Assembly: GCA_045123075.1 (NCBI GenBank)
Contig: JBGVIJ010000029.1
Location: 1 to 16,364 of the forward strand
Direction of reading: 5' to 3'
Source: JAHHUH01 sp045123075
GTDB lineage: Bacteria; Bacillota; Negativicutes; Acidaminococcales; Acidaminococcaceae
Length of the DNA stretch: 16,364 nt
Part shown: one piece after another, positions 7,070-13,648 of the stretch
How the letters are laid out: each line of letters starts with the position of its first letter
Position numbering within the stretch: the first letter of the stretch is position 1
Translations under genes and position numbers: made by a program
The notes under the pieces: generated by a model
Seen by the model: only the letters and a program-made list of their open reading frames with translations
The model's database searches: none
What the model was told of the DNA's origin: nothing

Positions 7070-7117
7070 AAATTTAACCTCTTTCGTTTTTAGATGAGTA
7101 TAGTTTATCACAGGTAA

Positions 7118-7798
7118 TTAAAGCTGTACAGGGATTGCTTTTGTGATTGCCAGTGTGTCTGGCGTTACAGAACACTCATAAGCAAGCACCTCTACACCTG
7201 CGGCTTGGGCACGCTTCAGTGCTTCAGCAAAGGCAGGGTGAGTTTTGTAGTTAGGTTCGAAATGGCGCATGCCTTCCATTTGAACAACGAAGATTACTGC
7301 CGCCTTGTAACCAACTTTAGTGCAAGCAACAAGTTCTTCCAAATGCTTGATGCCTCGTTCAGTTGGAGCATCTGGAAAACGAACAATGCCTTCTTCTTCC
7401 AAGGTCACGCCTTTCACTTCAATAAACATTTTGTCTGTTGCAGTTTCCAAGTAAAAATCAAAACGGGAATTGCCATACTTACATTCCGGTCTTAAAAGCT
7501 TTACTTCGCCAAAAGGTTCTTGCTCTTTAATCCACTCACCTACAACTTTGTTAGGAGCTTGGCTATCCATATTGATAAGCAGGTTTCCTTTTTCAACTGC
7601 AATCAAAGAATATTTTGTTTTGCGTTTTGAATCATCGTGGTGTTGCACATAAATAGTTGCTCTATCTGTAAGCAGCTCCTTACAACGACCTGTATTCTTT
7701 ACGTGGCAAACTTCTTCGCTACCGTTCACTTCGATATGAGCAATGAAACGATTGGGACGACGCAAGAAGATTGCTGGCTGAATGTTGGAGTAATACAT
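7118..7798 (-). CDS. sfsA: SfsA family protein (sugar fermentation stimulation / nuclease)
   Basis: A 226-aa protein matching SfsA across its length. Visible family segments: an N-terminal OB-like part with F-L-x-R-x-N-R-F near residues 11-18; C-H-V-K-N-T-G-R-C-K-E-L-L (31-43); G-N-S-R-F-D-F-Y-L (about 109-117); I-E-V-K-G-V-T-L (about 126-133); and R-F-P-D-A-P-T-E-R-G (about 140-149). The E-V-K and D residues are the kind expected in a restriction-endonuclease-like fold. SfsA was named for stimulating maltose fermentation in E. coli and has been proposed to act as a nucleic-acid binding protein or nuclease; its role in this organism is unknown. GAGGT is 7 nt before the ATG. It is the first gene of a likely sfsA-rlmI transcript that starts just after the tRNA terminator. 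Confidence 0.93.
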   Translation of the reverse strand: MYYSNIQPAIFLRRPNRFIAHIEVNGSEEVCHVKNTGRCKELLTDRATIYVQHHDDSKRKTKYSLIAVEKGNLLINMDSQAPNKVVGEWIKEQEPFGEVKLLRPECKYGNSRFDFYLETATDKMFIEVKGVTLEEEGIVRFPDAPTERGIKHLEELVACTKVGYKAAVIFVVQMEGMRHFEPNYKTHPAFAEALKRAQAAGVEVLAYECSVTPDTLAITKAIPVQL

Positions 7799-7824
7799 AG
7801 AATAACCTCAAATATTTTTTTACA

Positions 7825-7830
7825 ATTATA
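7825..7830 (-). promoter_or_regulatory. putative -10 box for sfsA-rlmI
   Basis: TATAAT occurs on the minus strand at 7830-7825, between the tRNA terminator and the sfsA start. The best -35 candidate, TTGGAT, is only 15 bp upstream and lies inside the terminator stem, so the promoter is uncertain. Confidence 0.35.
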
Positions 7831-7834
7831 ACAT

Positions 7835-7863
7835 AAAAAAAGACCATCCAACTTGGATGGTCT
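7835..7863 (-). terminator. intrinsic terminator of the tRNA-Arg transcript
   Basis: On the minus strand an 11-bp stem (AGACCATCCAA paired with TTGGATGGTCT around a single central base, so effectively a shorter stem with a small loop) is followed by a run of T residues. It starts 11 nt after the tRNA CCA end and separates it from sfsA. Confidence 0.9.
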
Positions 7864-7873
7864 CTAATTTCAA

Positions 7874-7950
7874 TGGTGGCCCCGGCAGGATTCGAACCTG
7901 CGACCTTTTGATTCGTAGTCAAACGCTCTATCCAACTGAGCTACGGAGTC
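7874..7950 (-). tRNA. tRNA-Arg, anticodon ACG
   Basis: A 77-nt cloverleaf can be folded by hand: acceptor GACTCCG with CGGGGCC; D-arm GCTC with GAGC; anticodon stem TTTGA with TCAAA around the loop CTACGAA; 5-nt variable loop; T-arm GCAGG with CCTGC around TTCGAAT; discriminator A; encoded CCA. The anticodon ACG (7916-7914) reads CGU and, after A-to-I editing by TadA, CGC and CGA. The acceptor stem contains an A2-C71 mismatch and a U4-G69 wobble, which is unusual for this otherwise standard tRNA. The gene has its own promoter and terminator and lies downstream of lgt. Confidence 0.97.
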
Positions 7951-7953
7951 GTT

Positions 7954-7975
7954 ATTGTTTGCTTCAAGCAACAAT
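7954..7975. repeat. inverted repeat in the tRNA-Arg 5' leader
   Basis: ATTGTTTGCTT and AAGCAACAAT pair with a single bulged base, lying between the tRNA promoter and the mature 5' end. It could fold as a leader hairpin next to the RNase P cleavage site, or be an operator. Confidence 0.35.
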
Positions 7976-7978
7976 GAT

Positions 7979-8007
7979 ATTATAGCTAACATCTAAAACA
8001 TTGTCAA
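7979..8007 (-). promoter_or_regulatory. consensus promoter of tRNA-Arg
   Basis: On the minus strand, TTGACA (8007-8002) and TATAAT (7984-7979) are spaced by exactly 17 bp, a perfect housekeeping consensus. The predicted start is near 7972, about 22 nt before the tRNA. Confidence 0.9.
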
Positions 8008-8026
8008 CACTATTTCTAAAAAAATT

Positions 8027-8851
8027 TTAACTTTTTTTGGATTTTTTTCGGCTGCTTTTTTTGACTACTCTTTTGCCATCCCATCTATCATTATACAGTT
8101 CACAATAGATGAAAAAGCCTAAAGCAATCAAGAAAAAGAACACGCTGGTGCTTTGAGCAGAAGTCAAACCAAACATCCAAGGTTCTGCGTAATCGCCCCG
8201 CAACATTTCTAAACCGAAGCGTACTACAGAATAAAGCATACCATACAAACAGATTGCTTGACCTTTAGCGTGATTGGTACAACGGAACATCAAAAGCAGT
8301 GCAAAAATTACAACGTCTAATTGTCCTTCCCAAACTTCCGCAGGCCACAAAGGAGTTGCACCGTAGGTTTTGTACGCCAAAGTTCCTTCCGGGTAAAGCA
8401 AACCAAAGTTACCGCCAGTGGGAGAACCAAAAGCATCACCGTTAAGCAAGTTTGCCATACGTCCTACTGCTTGACCTAAAATCAAGGAAGGAATTACGAT
8501 ATCACCAAACTCCACCCAATCTATCTTGTGCAGTTTAAGGTAAATAATACCCGCCGCCATACCGGCAAGCATACCGCCTTGTACTGCCATACCGCCTTGC
8601 CAAACAAAGGGTATTTCCAAAAGATGATCTTTGTAATAAGCCCAATCAAAGAAAAATACGTCCCACAGTCTGCCACCAATGAGTCCGGCAAAACCACCGT
8701 AGATACCAACATCAATGACGTGTTCATGCCAACGTCCGTCCTGCTTTGCTAAAAAATATGCAGTACCAATGGCCATGAAGATTGCCATACTTAAACATAA
8801 ACCGTACATGCGCACGGGAAAATCGCCAATATAAAATAAATATTGATGCAT
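8027..8851 (-). CDS. lgt: prolipoprotein diacylglyceryl transferase (Lgt)
   Basis: A 274-aa polytopic membrane enzyme that transfers diacylglycerol from phosphatidylglycerol to the lipobox cysteine of prolipoproteins. The family signature appears as G-R-M-A-N-L-L-N-G-D-A-F-G (130-142), containing the essential Arg (R131), Asn (N134) and Gly (G142). An N-terminal M-Y-G (15-17) and R-F-G-L-E-M-L-R (211-218) match the conserved Y-G and R-x3-E-x2-R sites. The His of the usual H-G-G motif (E. coli H103) is Gln here (Q91 in V-Q-G-G). The signature also has A for G and D for E at normally conserved positions. The C terminus is strongly basic (K-K-S-S-R-K-K-S-K-K-S). A strong AGGAGG is 6 nt before the ATG. 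No convincing terminator separates it from the downstream tRNA-Arg. Confidence 0.94.
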   Translation of the reverse strand: MHQYLFYIGDFPVRMYGLCLSMAIFMAIGTAYFLAKQDGRWHEHVIDVGIYGGFAGLIGGRLWDVFFFDWAYYKDHLLEIPFVWQGGMAVQGGMLAGMAAGIIYLKLHKIDWVEFGDIVIPSLILGQAVGRMANLLNGDAFGSPTGGNFGLLYPEGTLAYKTYGATPLWPAEVWEGQLDVVIFALLLMFRCTNHAKGQAICLYGMLYSVVRFGLEMLRGDYAEPWMFGLTSAQSTSVFFFLIALGFFIYCELYNDRWDGKRVVKKSSRKKSKKS

Positions 8852-8882
8852 TATTGCCTCCTAAAAATTTAACCTATTAGCT

Positions 8883-8910
8883 ATTTTAACATCTTCTGCC
8901 AATTTAGCAA
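8883..8910 (-). promoter_or_regulatory. putative lgt promoter
   Basis: On the minus strand, TTGCTA (8910-8905) and TAAAAT (8888-8883) are spaced by 16 bp, upstream of the lgt AGGAGG. The boxes are moderate, so this is tentative. Confidence 0.4.
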
Positions 8911-8939
8911 AGTAGAACCTATTATGAAAAACTTTCAAA

Positions 8940-8957
8940 CCATTCCATATGGGTAGG
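8940..8957. repeat. CC-N3-CCATATGG-N3-GG dyad upstream of the suf operon
   Basis: An 8-bp palindrome CCATATGG is flanked symmetrically by CC and GG three bases away. It lies at the -35 position of the first suf promoter, where a repressor could act. The iron-sulfur-responsive Rrf2/IscR-type motif is not recognisable, so the factor is unknown. Confidence 0.35.
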
Positions 8958-8973
8958 ATTATATGAATAAGTA

Positions 8974-9025
8974 TGCTATAATAGACACATAGTTATTAAA
9001 CAGAAGATTGCTTCTGTGATATAAT
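8974..9025 (+). promoter_or_regulatory. tandem extended -10 promoters of the suf operon
   Basis: Two copies of TATAATAGAC (8977-8986 and 9020-9029) lie 43 bp apart, and each -10 is preceded by TG plus one base, the extended -10 configuration. P1 has a poor -35; P2 has TTAAAC at 8996-9001 with 18-bp spacing. The inverted repeat CAGAAG-ATTG-CTTCTG (9001-9016) sits inside the P2 spacer, where bound protein, or RNA folding of the P1 transcript, could regulate expression. Confidence 0.6.
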
Positions 9026-9056
9026 AGACGTAATTTGTTGAAAAGGAGAATGCGAA

Positions 9057-9860
9057 GTGTTACGCATAGAAAATTTATCTGTTGCTGTCAAAGGTAAACA
9101 GATTTTAAAAGATATTAACCTGCACATCGCTCCCGGTGAAGTGCACGTACTGTTCGGACCCAATGGCACTGGCAAGTCCACCTTGCTGGGTGCAATTATG
9201 GGCTTCGACCGTTACGAAATTTTAGAAGGCAAAATTTATTTTAAAGGTCAAGATATTACTGAAGCTCCCTGCCACGAACGTGCAAAGCTGGGTATTGGAA
9301 TGATGATTCAACGCCCGCCCACAATTCGTGGTCTTACCCTGCGTCAAATGATTACCATTTGTGGTGCAACTCCTGAAGAAGTTGACAAAATGGCTCAATG
9401 GATGGGCTTATCCGAATTCCTCGACCGCAGTGTTAACGAAGGCTTTAGTGGTGGCGAACTTAAACGTAGCGAATTGTTACAACTGATGGCGCAAAAACCT
9501 GACCTTCTGCTGCTTGACGAACCGGAGTCCGGCGTTGACGTAGAAAACATTGCTCTTGTAGGCCGTGCTGCTAACTACATCCTGCAAAACAATAACGATC
9601 CTTGCAGTGGTGCAGGTTGTGATAAAGGTTGCTGCAGTTTTAACTGTGCTTCCAATCCCTTGGCTGCTCCTCAAAAAAGTGGTTTGATTATCACCCACTT
9701 GGGACACATCTTAAAATACGTTCCCTCTTCCCACGCTCACATTCTCTACCAAGGTACCTTAACCTGTCCTGGCGGTGACCCCTTAGATATTTTGGGTTGC
9801 ATCGGTCAATCTGGTTACGAAACCTGTGTTACTAAAGGATGCAGGAGGGTTAGAAAATGA
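9057..9860 (+). CDS. sufC: SufC-like Fe-S assembly ATPase with cysteine-rich insertion
   Basis: A 267-aa ABC ATPase of the SufC type, powering Fe-S cluster assembly on a SufB/D scaffold. Walker A G-P-N-G-T-G-K-S-T is at 34-42, Q-loop Q85, signature F-S-G-G-E-L-K-R-S-E at 130-139 (the SufC form of LSGGQ), Walker B with D-E-P-E-S-G-V-D at 154-161, and the switch His in I-I-T-H (H214). Between the D-loop helix and the switch His lies an insertion (about 182-207) with C183, C188, C192, C193 and C197 (C-x4-C-x3-C-C-x3-C). The C-terminal tail adds C237, C248, C257 and C262. Ordinary E. coli-type SufC lacks this. The cysteines could bind a cluster or zinc. Start is GTG 9057 with AAGGAG at about 8-nt spacing. 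Its stop overlaps the next start (ATGA), implying coupled translation. Confidence 0.92.
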   Translation: MLRIENLSVAVKGKQILKDINLHIAPGEVHVLFGPNGTGKSTLLGAIMGFDRYEILEGKIYFKGQDITEAPCHERAKLGIGMMIQRPPTIRGLTLRQMITICGATPEEVDKMAQWMGLSEFLDRSVNEGFSGGELKRSELLQLMAQKPDLLLLDEPESGVDVENIALVGRAANYILQNNNDPCSGAGCDKGCCSFNCASNPLAAPQKSGLIITHLGHILKYVPSSHAHILYQGTLTCPGGDPLDILGCIGQSGYETCVTKGCRRVRK

Positions 9861-11068
9861 GTAAAGAAAATTTACAGGCAGCACTTGCTAAACAAGGCGC
9901 TTTTGGCAAAGACATAGACTTAAATCAATATGATAATAGCGATGTTGCTCACGTACAAAGCGAAGCAGATATCTCCGAAGCAGGCAAAGCCCTGATGGAA
10001 CACGTTGGCATTGAACTGAGCAATGAAAACCGCAGTGCTTCCTTCATGCAAGTAGATAACACAGTTCTTGAACCCAAGGTTAAAGCGCAAACTCCCTTGG
10101 AATTAATGAACACTGGCAAAGCTGCAGAAAAATATCCCGAGCTGGTAGAAAAATACTGGTGGAAAGCAGTTGCTCCTGATACTGACAAGTACACTGCCGT
10201 AACTGCTTTGGAAAAAGAAAATGGTTACTTCATCCGTGTAAAAGCTGGTGAAAAAATCACTTATCCCTTGCAAGCTTGCATCTTCATAAGTCACGAAGAA
10301 CAGTTACAACGCGTTCATAACATTGTGATTGTAGAAGACGGCGCAGAACTGAACGTAATCACTGGTTGCTCCAGTGATCCTTCCGTTGACAAGGCAATCC
10401 ACTTGGGCATCAGCGAATTCTACATTGGCAAGAATGCAAAGCTTACCTACACCATGATTCACAGCTGGGGTGAAAACGTAGCAGTTCGTCCTCGCAGTGC
10501 AACCATCATCGACGCAGGCGGACAGTTCATTTCCAACTACGTATGCATGGAAAAGGCTAAAGACGTACAAATGAACCCGGTTACTCGTCTGATTGGCGAA
10601 GGTGCAGTAGCAAGAATGAACTCCATTCTTGTTGCTCCCGAAGGTGCTCACCTTGACATCGGTGGTGTAGTTTCTTTGGAAGTTCCCGGCTGCCGTGCAG
10701 AAATCGTAGCACGCACCATCTGTACCGGTGGTGAAATTGTTAACCGTGGTACCTTGATTGGTAAGGCAGAAGGCATTCGTGCTCACCTTGAATGTAACGG
10801 TTTAATGCTTTCCGAAAAAGGTTACATCTCTGCAATTCCCCAACTTGATGCTTACACCGGCAATGCAGAAATGAGCCATGAAGCTGCTGTTGGTCGTATC
10901 GCTCCTGAAGAAATTGAGTACCTTATGGCGCGCGGTCTTGATGAAGACGAAGCAACTGCTACCATCGTCCGTGGCTTCCTCAATGTTAACATCGAAGGCT
11001 TGCCCGATAGCTTAGCTAAAAAAATTACCGAAACCTTAGACACCTTTAGTTATAATAAAGGCATGTAA
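9857..11068 (+). CDS. sufB: SufB/SufD-family Fe-S cluster assembly scaffold
   Basis: A 403-aa scaffold with the right-handed beta-helix core and helical C-terminal segment of the SufB/SufD family. The beta-helix is suggested by repeated short strands with G-G and N-G turns at about 120-330. The C-terminal block S-H-E-A-A-V-G-R-I (340-348) followed by E-Y-L-M-A-R-G-L-D-E-D-E-A (354-366) is the SufC-binding region and looks more SufB-like than SufD-like. C313 in H-L-E-C-N-G matches the position of a conserved scaffold cysteine; other cysteines are C141, C171, C230, C279 and C289. The ATG overlaps the sufC stop and follows AGGAGG (9843-9848). A single B/D paralogue with a C ATPase, and no sufS, sufU or second scaffold nearby, resembles the minimal SUF-like (SMS) arrangement known from archaea and anaerobic bacteria. 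Confidence 0.92.
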   Translation: MSKENLQAALAKQGAFGKDIDLNQYDNSDVAHVQSEADISEAGKALMEHVGIELSNENRSASFMQVDNTVLEPKVKAQTPLELMNTGKAAEKYPELVEKYWWKAVAPDTDKYTAVTALEKENGYFIRVKAGEKITYPLQACIFISHEEQLQRVHNIVIVEDGAELNVITGCSSDPSVDKAIHLGISEFYIGKNAKLTYTMIHSWGENVAVRPRSATIIDAGGQFISNYVCMEKAKDVQMNPVTRLIGEGAVARMNSILVAPEGAHLDIGGVVSLEVPGCRAEIVARTICTGGEIVNRGTLIGKAEGIRAHLECNGLMLSEKGYISAIPQLDAYTGNAEMSHEAAVGRIAPEEIEYLMARGLDEDEATATIVRGFLNVNIEGLPDSLAKKITETLDTFSYNKGM

Positions 11069-11076
11069 AAATTATA

Positions 11077-11112
11077 AAAGCTCACTTCTTAATTGAAGCG
11101 AGCTTTATTTTT
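11077..11112. terminator. terminator between convergent suf operon and lysR gene
   Basis: AAAGCTC-a-CTTC and GAAG-c-GAGCTTT form an 11-bp stem with one A-C mismatch and a 6-nt loop, followed by a T-rich run on the plus strand. On the minus strand the hairpin lies just after the lysR stop and is followed by T-rich sequence, so it may serve both genes. Confidence 0.85.
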
Positions 11113-12038
11113 TACTCTTGTATAGTACCTAACGCTACTTTAACAAACTCATCAATAATCTTCCATTGATAGTTCTGCTTCGCGTAACCAAAACAAATTC
11201 TATATTTAGCTTTATCACCTAAACGCACAACTCTAAGTCTCGCCAAAGTTTCTTGTGTTAAAGTTTTGCGTAACAAAATCTCCGGACAGAAGCAGGCACC
11301 GCAACCTTCAATTGCCAAGGCTAAAAGAGTTTCGATATTATCAGATTCCACTTTAATATCTGCCTCAAAACCTGCCTCTGCCAAAAATTCACGACCAATC
11401 CGTCCTGCAATATTTTCTGCATTCATCAAAACAAAGGGACAATCTTTTAATGAATATAAGTTTTGCAAAAGCGCAACCTTTTCTAATACACGCTCTTTAT
11501 CAGCACCATAAATCTCATCAAGGAGAACTTCACTAATCAGCAAAACATTTTCTTCATCGTAAAAGTCCTGCATGGTCACACCAGGAATATCTTCTGTAAA
11601 ATTGGTGATTACCAAATCTATTTCATGGTTAAGCAGTTTAATCCGTTGTTCTTCGTGGGAAGTTTCCACCAGCTTTACTTGCACGAAAGGATGCTCTTTT
11701 TGAAAAGCAGCAATAACTTTCGGCATCAAAATACGCCCCCTGGAAAAGGCAATGCCAATTTTCAAGAGTCCCCTTTCCTTTTGGGAAACGTCATCTAATT
11801 CGTGCTGCATATTTTCCATTTGATTTTGAATTGCCAAAGCGTAACGCAAGTAAATTTCGCCGGCATAAGTTAATTTCAATGGAATATTACGCACGAAAAG
11901 AGTGCTGCCTATTTCTTTTTCCAGTTGAGCAACATAATTGCTCAAAGTTTGTTGAGTTATATGTAATTGCTTGGCAGCTTTCGTAAAACTACGCTCTCTT
12001 GCCAAAGCTATGAAGTAATCAAAACGTGGAGTATTCAT
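11112..12038 (-). CDS. LysR-family transcriptional regulator
   Basis: A 308-aa LysR-type regulator. The N-terminal winged helix-turn-helix (about residues 1-60) has the family pattern S-F-T-K-A-A-K-Q-L-H-I-T-Q-Q-T-L-S (17-33), then L-E-K-E-I-G-x-x-L-F-x-R (39-50). A linker helix precedes a two-lobed effector-binding domain (about 90-300), beginning G-L-L-K-I-G-I. The gene is divergent from the DASS-type transporter across 124 bp, so by the usual LysR logic it probably controls that gene in response to its substrate. AAGGTG lies upstream of the ATG. A 17-bp dyad (TACAAAT-TAT-ATTTGTA) overlaps its own predicted -10 box, consistent with autoregulation. The effector is unknown; a dicarboxylate is an inference from the neighbour. 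Confidence 0.92.
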   Translation of the reverse strand: MNTPRFDYFIALARERSFTKAAKQLHITQQTLSNYVAQLEKEIGSTLFVRNIPLKLTYAGEIYLRYALAIQNQMENMQHELDDVSQKERGLLKIGIAFSRGRILMPKVIAAFQKEHPFVQVKLVETSHEEQRIKLLNHEIDLVITNFTEDIPGVTMQDFYDEENVLLISEVLLDEIYGADKERVLEKVALLQNLYSLKDCPFVLMNAENIAGRIGREFLAEAGFEADIKVESDNIETLLALAIEGCGACFCPEILLRKTLTQETLARLRVVRLGDKAKYRICFGYAKQNYQWKIIDEFVKVALGTIQE

Positions 12039-12054
12039 TGTAAATCACCTTACT

Positions 12055-12071
12055 TACAAATTATATTTGTA
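12055..12071. promoter_or_regulatory. 17-bp dyad, putative LysR-type operator
   Basis: TACAAAT and ATTTGTA are perfect 7-bp arms around TAT. The minus-strand TATAAT at 12065-12060, a likely -10 of the lysR gene (weak -35 TTAAAA, 17-bp spacing), lies within it. The position fits an autoregulatory LysR site in the divergent intergenic region. Confidence 0.5.
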
Positions 12072-12092
12072 TCTTATATCATTTTTAACAGT

Positions 12093-12121
12093 TTTACAAC
12101 GATAACTTTACGTACTATACT
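12093..12121 (+). promoter_or_regulatory. promoter of the DASS-type transporter gene
   Basis: TTTACA (12093-12098) and TATACT (12116-12121) are spaced by 17 bp. The predicted leader is about 35 nt and ends in AGAGGTGA. The putative LysR operator lies about 22 bp upstream of the -35. Confidence 0.6.
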
Positions 12122-12162
12122 TAAAATATCTTTTATTTATGAACATTTAGAGGTGACAATCT

Positions 12163-13569
12163 TTGCATAATAGATATTCTCTCATAGCAGGCCCATTAAC
12201 CTGCGCAATCATAACTTTTTTGCTCCAATACCCATTTGGTTTTAACAGTGCCTTAGCATTAGGCACCATTATCTGGATGGGAATGTGGTGGATCTCCCGC
12301 CCTGTAGACATCGCAGTCACAGCGCTGCTCCCCATCGGCATTAACGCTATCTTCAATTTAGTACCAGCAAACCAAATCATTAACCAATATTTCTCAGAAA
12401 TCGTAGTACTCTTAGTTGGCTCCGACCTTATCAGTATTACTTGGACTAATACAGGATTAGACAAACGACTTGCCATCAAAACACTGTGCTTCATCGGCAC
12501 ATCTCTTAGACAACAAATTACTGTATGGCTTTTTGTTTCCACAATCCTTTCCATTTTCTTACCCAACGTAGTTGTAGCTATGATTATGGTTCCCATTGCG
12601 GTTTCCATGCTTCACTTCATTGGCGAAAAGGTTATCAAAGCAAGTAAAATTGCCGTGCCTATTTTACTTGCAATCGTTTGGGGTTCCGGTATCGGTGGCT
12701 TTGGTTCTCCTTTGGGCGGTTCCGCTAACCTTGTTGCCATCAGCTACTTGGAAAATATTTGCGAACACGAATTTATGTATATCGATTGGGTGTCCCGCTT
12801 CTTACCTTTCTTAATTTTGGTAATGCTTTTGAACTTAGTAATCTTGCTTTCCATTAAATTACCTGTGACAAAGCTTGCCAACACAAAATCTTATTTCCAT
12901 GATATGTATAAGCAACTCGGACCTATGAGCAAAGGCGAAAAAATAGGTCTTGGCTTATTCATTATATCTACAGTCCTCGCCTTTGCTCGCCCCCTTTTTG
13001 CAGACATACTTCCTGCACTAAGACCTGCATACATCTTTTTCATCTGCGGTCTTTTAACCTTTATGCTCCGTGACGAAGAAGGTAAAGTACTACTCACTTG
13101 GAAGCAGGCAGAAAAAGAACTTATGTGGGGAATGTTCTTCCTCTTTGCAGGCGGTCTTGCTCTCGGTAAAATGGTTACAGGCACTGGCGCTGCTACAAAA
13201 TTGGCAGAAGTTATTACAGTAATGCCTCTTACCGGTGGCATTGAAACAATCTTTGCTTTTACTGCCTTCTCTACCATTCTGACAGAAGTTTCCAGTAATA
13301 CAGCAGCAGCTTCCATTGCGATTCCCATTATTCAAAGTATCGCTGAAGCTATCGGTTTAAACGTTGTTCCCTACATTTTAGTAACCATCGTTGCCGTAAA
13401 CTGTGCTTATATTTTACCGGTTTCCACCCGTGCTATTCCTATTGGTTACGGCTTAGAACCTTCTGAACTTTTCAAACATGGTGTACTGCTTTCCATACTT
13501 AATGTTTTACTGACAACAGTAGTTGGCTACCTCCTCATTAATTTCTGGCCAGGCTTCGGACAAATTTAA
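12163..13569 (+). CDS. SLC13/DASS-family anion transporter (probable dicarboxylate symporter)
   Basis: A 468-aa polytopic inner-membrane protein of the divalent anion:Na+ symporter family, which takes up succinate, malate, citrate or related anions. The second half keeps the classic T-E-V-S-S-N-T-A-A-A (374-383), whose S-N-T (378-380) corresponds to the second sodium/substrate hairpin. The first-half equivalent reads L-P-N-V-V-V (133-138) before A-M-I-M-V-P-I, so the usual S-N-T is P-N-V. Glycine-rich G-S-G-I-G-G-F-G-S-P-L-G-G-S-A-N (174-189) matches the conserved central loop. Translation appears to start at TTG 12163, with AGAGGTGA 6 nt upstream; the next in-frame Met would remove the first membrane helix. 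It is divergent from a LysR regulator. The substrate is inferred only from family. Confidence 0.87.
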   Translation: MHNRYSLIAGPLTCAIITFLLQYPFGFNSALALGTIIWMGMWWISRPVDIAVTALLPIGINAIFNLVPANQIINQYFSEIVVLLVGSDLISITWTNTGLDKRLAIKTLCFIGTSLRQQITVWLFVSTILSIFLPNVVVAMIMVPIAVSMLHFIGEKVIKASKIAVPILLAIVWGSGIGGFGSPLGGSANLVAISYLENICEHEFMYIDWVSRFLPFLILVMLLNLVILLSIKLPVTKLANTKSYFHDMYKQLGPMSKGEKIGLGLFIISTVLAFARPLFADILPALRPAYIFFICGLLTFMLRDEEGKVLLTWKQAEKELMWGMFFLFAGGLALGKMVTGTGAATKLAEVITVMPLTGGIETIFAFTAFSTILTEVSSNTAAASIAIPIIQSIAEAIGLNVVPYILVTIVAVNCAYILPVSTRAIPIGYGLEPSELFKHGVLLSILNVLLTTVVGYLLINFWPGFGQI

Positions 13570-13579
13570 TATTGATTTT

Positions 13580-13625
13580 AAAAACGCATTAAAACCATTT
13601 AAAAGATGGTCTTAATGCGTTTTTT
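13580..13625 (+). terminator. terminator of the DASS transporter gene
   Basis: AAAAACGCATTAA pairs with TTAATGCGTTTTT, continued after one mismatch by ACCAT with ATGGT and a short loop, followed by a T-run. The stem is long and begins about 10 nt after the stop codon. Confidence 0.9.
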
Positions 13626-13648
13626 ACCGTCATCTGTTTCCGCATCCC

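Noticed and set aside
7719..7922. Short open frame running from inside the tRNA-Arg into sfsA
   Set aside because: It is a translation of tRNA and terminator sequence, a common artefact (the N-Q-K-V-A-G-S-N-P-A-G-type peptide comes from the tRNA T-arm).
8008..8030. Intrinsic terminator directly after lgt
   Set aside because: There are only A- and T-runs, able to form a weak A-T stem with no GC; not convincing, so read-through into the tRNA is possible.
10304..10786. 160-codon open frame antisense to the SufB-type gene
   Set aside because: It is an antisense shadow, with no promoter, ribosome binding site or domain.
12147..12608. 153-codon open frame antisense to the DASS transporter gene
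   Set aside because: It overlaps the transporter start and intact family sequence and has no supporting signals.
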